Positions 58,633-64,000 of a DNA stretch of 64,000 bases are shown here, in pieces. The notes beneath the pieces were generated by a model, which saw only the letters and a program-made list of their open reading frames with translations, was not told where the DNA came from and ran no database searches. The position numbers were made by a program, and so were the translations under genes. The DNA is taken from positions 88,571-152,570 of the forward strand of contig NZ_JAGETV010000006.1 in NCBI RefSeq assembly GCF_017571465.1, given 5' to 3'. This DNA is from Thiomicrorhabdus marina (GTDB taxonomy: Bacteria; Pseudomonadota; Gammaproteobacteria; Thiomicrospirales; Thiomicrospiraceae). How positions within the stretch are numbered: position 1 is the stretch's first letter; each line of letters begins with the position of its first letter.

Positions 58633-58842
58633 AGCAATTTCTCTTTTATTGACAAATATGGCTTTAAAACGATGGATTAAGCCATATATTGATAATTTAA
58701 TGAGCGCATTTTATAACAATTTCCATGAAAATAAATAAAGCTCAAAGCTAGCTAGATTTATTTGACGATAAGTTGTATTAATCATCATCTTAAGTGTTTG
58801 TTTTTAAACGGTAATCAGGTTTTTTAGGGTGGAGCTAGCTTT

Positions 58843-59307
58843 ATGAAGATATTCTTACTTTTTTTTCTATTGATTCCTTTGTTGGAGTTGTACCTTTTAA
58901 TTGAATTGGGTTCTGTTATCGGTGCTTTACCGACGGTATTGTTGACAATTGGAACTGCTATTGCCGGTATTTATTTGATTCGCCAGCAGGGCATGGCAAC
59001 TATGGTTCAGGCGCAAACGGATTTGCAGAGCGGCAAGCCGCCGCAAGAAGCGGTTGTTAATGGGGTTTTGATTTTTATCGGTGGTGTTCTGCTATTTATC
59101 CCGGGTCTAATGACCGACACCTTAGGATTTTTATTACTGATTCCACCAGTGCGTGCAGCAATGGTACGTCAAAGCCTGAAGGGTATGCAGACTCGTGGCG
59201 CTTATCGCTATCGCAAGAATGATGAAACGATTATCGAAGGCGAGTGGACGGAAAAACAAGAACGTTCACCTGAGCAAATTAATCATTCTCAAGATAAACG
59301 AGATTAA
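58843..59307 (+). CDS. fxsA: FxsA-family membrane protein
   Basis: 154 residues. Membrane helices at MKIFLLFFLLIPLLELYLLIEL, GALPTVLLTIGTAIAGIYLI and GVLIFIGGVLLFIPGLMTDTLGFLLLIPP give the FxsA pattern, followed by a hydrophilic tail (RKNDETIIEGEWTEKQE). In E. coli FxsA overproduction relieves F-plasmid exclusion of phage T7; its normal role is not known. The GLMTDTLGFLLLIPPVR block is diagnostic. GGTGGAGC precedes the ATG. Confidence 0.9.
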   Translation: MKIFLLFFLLIPLLELYLLIELGSVIGALPTVLLTIGTAIAGIYLIRQQGMATMVQAQTDLQSGKPPQEAVVNGVLIFIGGVLLFIPGLMTDTLGFLLLIPPVRAAMVRQSLKGMQTRGAYRYRKNDETIIEGEWTEKQERSPEQINHSQDKRD

Positions 59308-59331
59308 TCTCGAACGAGATCTTTGCCTTGT

Positions 59332-59500
59332 GAGATTCCCGTGTCAAGCACGGGAATGACGAAATTAGAGAATACACCGCACATCGTTCCTGAGAAGGTG
59401 ATATAACCCGTCACTCCCGCGCTGGGGAGGGGATCTCCTTTTAAAGAAATTCAATAACAACCTCATGGCTCGTCATTCCCGCGTAGGCGGGAATCTCTTA
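59332..59500. repeat. Three palindromic GTCATTCCCGC-type repeats
   Basis: Between fxsA and the SDR gene. Copy 1 (59334-59361) has ATTCCCGTG mirrored by CACGGGAAT and ends in the inverse orientation. Copy 2 (59409-59438) is decayed (GTCACTCCCGCGCTGGGGAGG). Copy 3 (59471-59500) has GTCATTCCCGCG, then GGCGGGAATCTC. Such GTCATTCCCGC/GCGGGAATC palindromes are dispersed in many bacterial genomes. Confidence 0.75.
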
Positions 59501-59522
59501 GAAACAATTTTAAAGACTAAGC

Positions 59523-60368
59523 TTAGTCTTCCAGAATCAATTCCGCATAACCGTCTTGGTAGGTCGGGTATTTAAACTCATAGCCGCTATTGCGAATGCG
59601 TTCATTGCTTAGGCGCTTATTGCTTCTCATCTGGCGCGAGTTTTCGCTCGGTTCTTGATGGTCAACTTCCGGAACATTTAATTCTTCCGCTAACCACTCA
59701 TATACCTCACAAGACGGGGTGGGTTGATTATCGACACCGACATAAAGTTCTGCAACCGCGCTCGCATCTTGCATATCTAAATTCATTAAATGTGCAAAGA
59801 TGCCGGCACAGTCAGTTGAGTGAATGCGATTGCTCCAAACGTTTTCCATACAGTGCGCCTTACCTTCACGGACGAGGTCGATTAAGTGAGTTCGTCCCGG
59901 CCCGTAAATTCCGCCAAAGCGGATAATGGTGCTTGGAATAGTGCTTTCATTGCACAGTTCTTCACCTTCCAGTAAACGATTGGTTGAGAAACCGTGGCCT
60001 TCAGTAGCGGATTCCTCGTTAACCCACTCGCCGTCGCTTTGTGAGAAAACTGAAGTACTTGAGGTGAAAAAGAAACGTTTAACCGGATGGCCTTTCAATG
60101 CCTTGAGTAGATTGCGCACGCCGAGTACGTAAGCTTGGTAGTAATCGTTGTCTTTATACTTGGCGGCAGAAACGATATAAAAAACATAGTCGATTTTTTC
60201 GGGTAGGTCGCAGATAGGAGTGAAAAGGTTGCATTCAATCCCTTCGATTTCGCTAGGTAGATTGTCGATATTGCGACGAATGCCGAAAATCTCATGACCC
60301 TGTTGTTTAAGGATAGTCCCAAGTTGACAGCCAAGGTCTCCACAACCGGCGATAAGTACACGTGCCAT
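59523..60368 (-). CDS. NAD(P)-dependent epimerase/SDR family protein, YeeZ-like
   Basis: 281 residues with an extended short-chain dehydrogenase fold. The Rossmann motif is VLIAGCGDLGCQLG, followed by EIFGIRR, FTSSTSVFSQSDG and RFGGIYGPGRTHLIDLV. The usual YxxxK catalytic pair is not evident, so it may not be a classical dehydrogenase. E. coli YeeZ, of unknown substrate, is the nearest family I recognise. I chose ATG at 60368, with GGAG seven bases upstream. Confidence 0.82.
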   Translation of the reverse strand: MARVLIAGCGDLGCQLGTILKQQGHEIFGIRRNIDNLPSEIEGIECNLFTPICDLPEKIDYVFYIVSAAKYKDNDYYQAYVLGVRNLLKALKGHPVKRFFFTSSTSVFSQSDGEWVNEESATEGHGFSTNRLLEGEELCNESTIPSTIIRFGGIYGPGRTHLIDLVREGKAHCMENVWSNRIHSTDCAGIFAHLMNLDMQDASAVAELYVGVDNQPTPSCEVYEWLAEELNVPEVDHQEPSENSRQMRSNKRLSNERIRNSGYEFKYPTYQDGYAELILED

Positions 60369-60494
60369 AGCTTTCTCCATCAAGCTTTGTAAGCATTGGC
60401 TCCTAGTATGCACAAAAAATAGCATAGTAAAAAGACCTATTTGTGTTAGGTCAAAAACTTTTTTTTATGCAATCCTTTTTCGTTCTCTAGAATT

Positions 60495-60519
60495 AAAAAA
60501 GCGGCCATAGGACCGCTTT
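60495..60519 (-). terminator. Rho-independent terminator of the first FadL-type gene
   Basis: AAAGCGG (60498-60504) pairs with CCGCTTT (60513-60519); on the minus strand the stem runs into six Ts. It lies 28 bases after the 60548 stop. Confidence 0.85.
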
Positions 60520-60547
60520 CTGTTGCTCAAATGTTTATAACCAGAGA

Positions 60548-61807
60548 TTATTCATCAAAGTTATAGCGAATCATCATGGTCGCGCCCATTTGTGAGTGTT
60601 TAGTTTCGCTGTAATCGCCATTCAATGAAGGGGCAGGGATAGGAGCTCCTGATCCCATGCCACTAATATCAACACGGTTGGTGACTTCTGGTGCATAAAC
60701 AAAAGCGCCTTCAACGGTTGCTTTTTTGCTAATTGCCATGCCGCCGCCCAAAGAAAGGTGGCTTTCTGTGGTTGCAGGGAAGAAAGTATTATTAAAGAAG
60801 TTAATAACTGCACCTCTTCCTGTTGTACCGTCTTGTTCTTTGATCGGATTGTCAGCATGGTTGTAGCCTGCTGCTACCCAATACTCTTTTCCGCTATACT
60901 TTGCTCCTAGAGAAAATACTTTTTGGTTTTCCCAGCCGAAGTCGCCATAGCCTTTTGCATCGGCCCACATGATTTCACGAGCATCCGCGGTAAACGTCAT
61001 ATTTCCAAAATTATAAGCAGCGCCAAGTTTTATTTCTGCCGGTTGCTCTAAATCATCTTTGAATGCTTCTCCTATTAGAGGAGTGAATGGCTCGGATGCG
61101 CTAGAAAGCTGGCCTTTGTATTCCATTTCAATACTGGAGGTATAAGAGGCAGCCAGTGTCAATGCTTTACTTACATCGTAATAGGCACCAACAGCGTAAC
61201 CAAATCCTAGGCCTTGCGCCATGCCGTGACCATTACTTTTATCTCCTGGTAAGGATCCGTACTGCGTACCCTCGGTATTGTAGTGGATATCTAGAGCGCC
61301 ATACTGAATAATTGGCGAGAAGCCAATGCCGGAATTGTGGTCATGGAAGGCAAGTGTTGGGATAAAACGTAAAACTTGCAGCGCGGATTGAGCACGCATA
61401 ATGTCTGGATTATCTTGGTAATCAACACCCATGCCGGACGTTCCAAACATCCCGATACCATAAACCATGTTCTCATTAATACGGCTAGTGAAAGCGGCAG
61501 ATGGTACGACGAATAAATTCGCGTCGCTAGTATCTGATACTGCGCTCCCATCAGTAGTGGCATTATTTTCAGTTTGTACGTCCGGTGAGAAGATAGTTCC
61601 ACCAAAAATTAGCTCGGTACCTTCTGATTTACCAATCAATGCAGGGTTTGCCAGTAGGTTTTCAGCACCAAAAAAGGCTGCAACACCTGTACCGCCCATG
61701 GCGTTTGATTGAGCACCGATGCCAATCATATTAGTACCATTTGTGGCCATTGCGCTTGAGGCGAAAGCGGCTGTGGTTAGAGCCAATGCCAATTTTGTTT
61801 TTTTCAT
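60548..61807 (-). CDS. OmpP1/FadL-family outer-membrane porin, paralogue 1
   Basis: 419 residues. The signal peptide (TKLALALTTAAFASSAMA) gives a mature N-terminus TNGTNMIGIGAQSNAMGGTGVAAFFGAENLLANPAL, which matches the FadL hatch pattern (GxxxxAMGGAGxA...NPA). The rest is alternating beta strands ending in an aromatic-type strand (MMIRYNFDE). FadL-family barrels admit hydrophobic molecules such as long-chain fatty acids or aromatics. In autotrophic sulfur oxidisers the substrate is unclear. ATG at 61807 is preferred to a GTG three codons earlier. The 62237 gene is a clear paralogue. Confidence 0.88.
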   Translation of the reverse strand: MKKTKLALALTTAAFASSAMATNGTNMIGIGAQSNAMGGTGVAAFFGAENLLANPALIGKSEGTELIFGGTIFSPDVQTENNATTDGSAVSDTSDANLFVVPSAAFTSRINENMVYGIGMFGTSGMGVDYQDNPDIMRAQSALQVLRFIPTLAFHDHNSGIGFSPIIQYGALDIHYNTEGTQYGSLPGDKSNGHGMAQGLGFGYAVGAYYDVSKALTLAASYTSSIEMEYKGQLSSASEPFTPLIGEAFKDDLEQPAEIKLGAAYNFGNMTFTADAREIMWADAKGYGDFGWENQKVFSLGAKYSGKEYWVAAGYNHADNPIKEQDGTTGRGAVINFFNNTFFPATTESHLSLGGGMAISKKATVEGAFVYAPEVTNRVDISGMGSGAPIPAPSLNGDYSETKHSQMGATMMIRYNFDE

Positions 61808-62236
61808 TACGTTCACTCTCTGTTGTTATGTTATGTGGAAGGTAAAGAACCTTTCCAAAAATCACAGCCTACTATGCAACCTTTGAGAGAGTTTTAATAA
61901 TTAAAAAATATTAAATTAGTATTAGTTTTATTAATTAATAAGTATAAAAGTTTATAAGGGTTTTCTTATGTTTCTTGGTGTGTATAAAAGTACGTTTATA
62001 TAGAGCATATATAATGTTTGCAGTGCAGGTTTTTAGGCGTGTATAGCCTATTGATGCGTTTGCTGGGGGAATTACTTTATTGGCTTAGTAGTTAAGCGTA
62101 TTGGATATAAATATTTTATTATTAAATAAAAAATAAGTTGTTAGTAAGGTTAAGTACGTACAGTTAGCGGAGAGGAGTAAAAAAGCCGCTGTATTACTAC
62201 AGCGGCTTATTCGCTTAAACGTTTAAGAAATAAATC
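61808..62236. other. AT-rich gap between the two FadL-type genes
   Basis: 429 bases without a gene, much richer in A and T than the flanking genes. It carries the promoter region of paralogue 1 and, at its left end in the direction of transcription, the terminator of paralogue 2. No other feature recognised. Confidence 0.45.
62179..62207 (-). terminator. Rho-independent terminator of the second FadL-type gene
   Basis: AGCCGCTGTA (62184-62193) pairs perfectly with TACAGCGGCT (62198-62207); on the minus strand six Ts follow. It lies 29 bases after the 62237 stop, so the two porin genes are separate transcription units. Confidence 0.93.
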
Positions 62237-63400
62237 TTAGAAGTTCATACGGTATGCAACAGTGTAACCCGTTTGTGAGTGATTTGTAGTTACTGCTGCG
62301 CCTGGTCCAAGTAAGGTATCAACGTTTACAGTTTTTGATACTTTGTCAGCATAGACTAATGCGAAGTCAATCGCTGAGTTTTTGGTTATGTTAAAGCCAG
62401 CGCCCACTGTATAGTGTGATTCAACAATGCCAGGGAAGAAAAGGTTGTTAAACATGTCAACTGTTTGTCCAGCTCCAGCTCCAATCACTTCAATAGGGTC
62501 TGAGCCATAGTTATAGCCTGCACCGACCCAGAAGTCTTTACCAGTGTATTTTGCGCCAATGGCATAGACTTCTTGGTTTTTCCAGTTGAACTCTTTATAG
62601 CCGTCAGCGTCTTCCCATTTAATTTGTTTAGCATCAGCTGTGAACATCCAATTGTCCATGGTGTATGCTGCACCGATTTTAATTTCAGCTGGTTGCTCAA
62701 GAGTGTCGCCCATATTTGCACCAAATGGTGCGGAAGCAGTTGAAATTTGACCGTCATATTCCATGCTGATTGCAGACTGGTAAGATGCGGCTAGGGTCAA
62801 TTCTGGGGTTACATCTATATAGCCGCCTAGGTTAAAGCCGTAACCTAAATCGGTAGACATGCCGTTACCAACAGTCTGTCCAGTGTCAAGGTTGTTATTG
62901 AAATTTATATCAAGCGCACCATATTGAATTACAGGTGAGAAGCCTAAGCCGAAGTTATCTTGATTAAACGCCAGAGTTGGAGCAAACTTCATTAGCTGAA
63001 GGTTGCTGTAAGCATTGAACAGATTTGGATCTTTACGGTAATCAACACCCATGCCAGCAGAGCCAAACATACCAAGGCCGAAGGTTAGATTGTCGTTAAT
63101 ACGAGTTGACATGGCAACTTCAGGAATAATGTTTAGGTCGTTGTCACTTGTCGTTCCATTTGCTTCCACATCCGGCATAAATACTGTGCCGCCGATTGAA
63201 AATTCTGAACCTTGTGATTTAGCAAGCAGTGCTGGGTTAGTCAGGGCGTTTTCCGCACCAAAGAATGCTGCGGTACCTGTACCACCAAGTGCTCGTGATT
63301 GTGCGCCTAGACCAATTAGGACGTCACCGTTCGTTGCTAATACTGGAGTAGAAACCATAGCGGTTGCTGCAATGGCTAATGCTAATTTTGTTTTTCTCAT
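62237..63400 (-). CDS. OmpP1/FadL-family outer-membrane porin, paralogue 2
   Basis: 387 residues. Signal peptide (KLALAIAATAMVSTPVLA), then TNGDVLIGLGAQSRALGGTGTAAFFGAENALTNPALLAKSQGSEF, closely parallel to paralogue 1, as are FGLGMFGSAGMGVDY, FSPVIQYGALDI and GAKYTGKDFWVGAGYNYGSDPI. It ends SQTGYTVAYRMNF with the C-terminal aromatic expected of a barrel. It is about 30 residues shorter than paralogue 1, mainly in loop regions. Its U-ending codons suggest high expression. The two genes look like a tandem duplication. Confidence 0.88.
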   Translation of the reverse strand: MRKTKLALAIAATAMVSTPVLATNGDVLIGLGAQSRALGGTGTAAFFGAENALTNPALLAKSQGSEFSIGGTVFMPDVEANGTTSDNDLNIIPEVAMSTRINDNLTFGLGMFGSAGMGVDYRKDPNLFNAYSNLQLMKFAPTLAFNQDNFGLGFSPVIQYGALDINFNNNLDTGQTVGNGMSTDLGYGFNLGGYIDVTPELTLAASYQSAISMEYDGQISTASAPFGANMGDTLEQPAEIKIGAAYTMDNWMFTADAKQIKWEDADGYKEFNWKNQEVYAIGAKYTGKDFWVGAGYNYGSDPIEVIGAGAGQTVDMFNNLFFPGIVESHYTVGAGFNITKNSAIDFALVYADKVSKTVNVDTLLGPGAAVTTNHSQTGYTVAYRMNF

Positions 63401-64000
63401 ACTGCTCTCTTTCTTATTTCTTTTAGAGTTTTGTTGTTTTATTTGGGTAAGAAGTAACAGTGACTAAACCCAGATGTATTCGGAGTTTTGGCACTACTCA
63501 TTTGCGCTTAAACACTGTGCTTCTGAAGTACATCGATTAATATGCCGGATTTTTTTGTCAATGAGTAATTAAAATTATTTACAAGCAGATTAATATATTA
63601 TGATGAATTAATCTAAGTGTTTGATTATTAAATGTAAAAAAACCTCAATGCCTTGTGGATGGCTGAAAATAAAGGGATGTAAATATTTTTTAATTCGTTT
63701 TGATTGGCTTAAGGTCATCTAAAACATTAATGCTAAGTGAAAATAATTATATGTATTGGCTGTTTAAATGCTTGTTTATATAGCAGTCCTGTTCATATAA
63801 GAAATAAGGGTTTCTATCGACTAAAGATCGCCGCACTTCGCTTGCGGTGACTCCTCGACATGTCATTGCGAACGCAGTGAAGCAATCTATTTGTATGGGT
63901 TGTCTGGGTGATTGCCGCGTCGCATTGCTCTTCGCAATGACAGGTGATTTGCTATGCCTAACCAATTAAAGATCGCCGCACTTCGTTTGTGATGGCAAAA
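63401..64000. other. Gene-free end of the window with palindromic repeats
   Basis: 600 bases with no convincing gene. The left half is AT-rich and should contain the promoter of the second FadL-type gene, reading left. The right part (63822-64000) is repeats, listed separately; a 72-codon minus-strand frame over 63747-63965 is made of repeat sequence. Confidence 0.5.
63822..63985. repeat. Inverted and direct repeats of the GTCATTGCGAA type
   Basis: A perfect inverted repeat, TGTCATTGCGAA (63861-63872) with TTCGCAATGACA (63931-63942), brackets inner arms GCAATC / GATTGC. It is flanked by a 19-bp direct repeat, TAAAGATCGCCGCACTTCG, at 63822-63840 and 63967-63985. GTCATTGCGA-type elements ending in GAAGCAATCT are widely dispersed in bacteria. 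The layout of a palindromic unit inside direct repeats resembles a small non-autonomous mobile element. Confidence 0.7.

Noticed and set aside
59308..59522. CRISPR-like array
   Set aside because: The three repeats are palindromic, differ in orientation and are unevenly spaced, with no cas genes; they are dispersed palindromes.
63747..63965. 72-codon minus-strand frame
   Set aside because: Most of it is translated from dispersed palindromic repeat sequence.

Overview
The window looks like chromosome from a sulfur-oxidising, motile gammaproteobacterium. It resembles the Thiomicrospira / Thiomicrorhabdus / Hydrogenovibrio group (inference from gene content and order; no search was run). Evidence: three flavocytochrome c sulfide dehydrogenase (FCSD) modules within 6 kb, a complete System I cytochrome c maturation operon, a NapC/NirT-type tetraheme cytochrome, flagellar stator genes, Gram-negative envelope genes (lptE, two FadL-type porins) and typical gammaproteobacterial gene orders. 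I found no rRNA, tRNA, CRISPR array, transposase or phage gene.

Layout. 0-7.3 kb: a partial YbeL-like gene, then leuS-lptE-holA-proA-nadD-rsfS-rlmH. 7.3-9.2 kb: a repeat-bearing gap and motAB on the minus strand. 9.5-18 kb: rpsT, an acetolactate-synthase-family enzyme, murJ, ribF, ileS and lspA. 18.4-20.4 kb: two unrecognised acidic proteins, the second starting with a domain like the retention module of LapA-type adhesins. 20.6-34 kb: a lytic transglycosylase, rlmKL, a CHASE hybrid histidine kinase with an adjacent REC-EAL regulator, hemN, a YdcF-family protein and clpB behind a near-consensus sigma-32 promoter. 34-40.7 kb: the sulfide block, with two divergent monoheme-FccA/FccB pairs, a third canonical diheme-FccA/FccB pair and a tetraheme cytochrome. 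40.9-47.6 kb: ccmABCDEFGHI, including a 50-residue ccmD. 47.9-58.6 kb: comFB-like, purD, purH, fis, dusB, prmA, accC, accB, aroQ and a DsbD with a duplicated N-terminal domain. 58.8-63.4 kb: fxsA, a YeeZ-like SDR protein and two FadL/OmpP1 paralogues. The last 600 bases carry palindromic repeats.

How the genes fit together. The FCSDs would oxidise sulfide in the periplasm and pass electrons to cytochrome c. All the FccA proteins and the tetraheme protein need covalent heme, which the neighbouring ccm operon attaches. CcmG, CcmH and DsbD supply the reductant for the heme-binding cysteines. hemN makes a heme precursor. The rest is mostly housekeeping.

Most worth a second look: the mirror-image FCSD duplication with apparent Tat-lipoprotein FccB subunits, the standalone retention-module-like protein and its Gly/Leu-rich neighbour, the tandem DsbD alpha domains, and a family of intergenic imperfect palindromes seen at three places.
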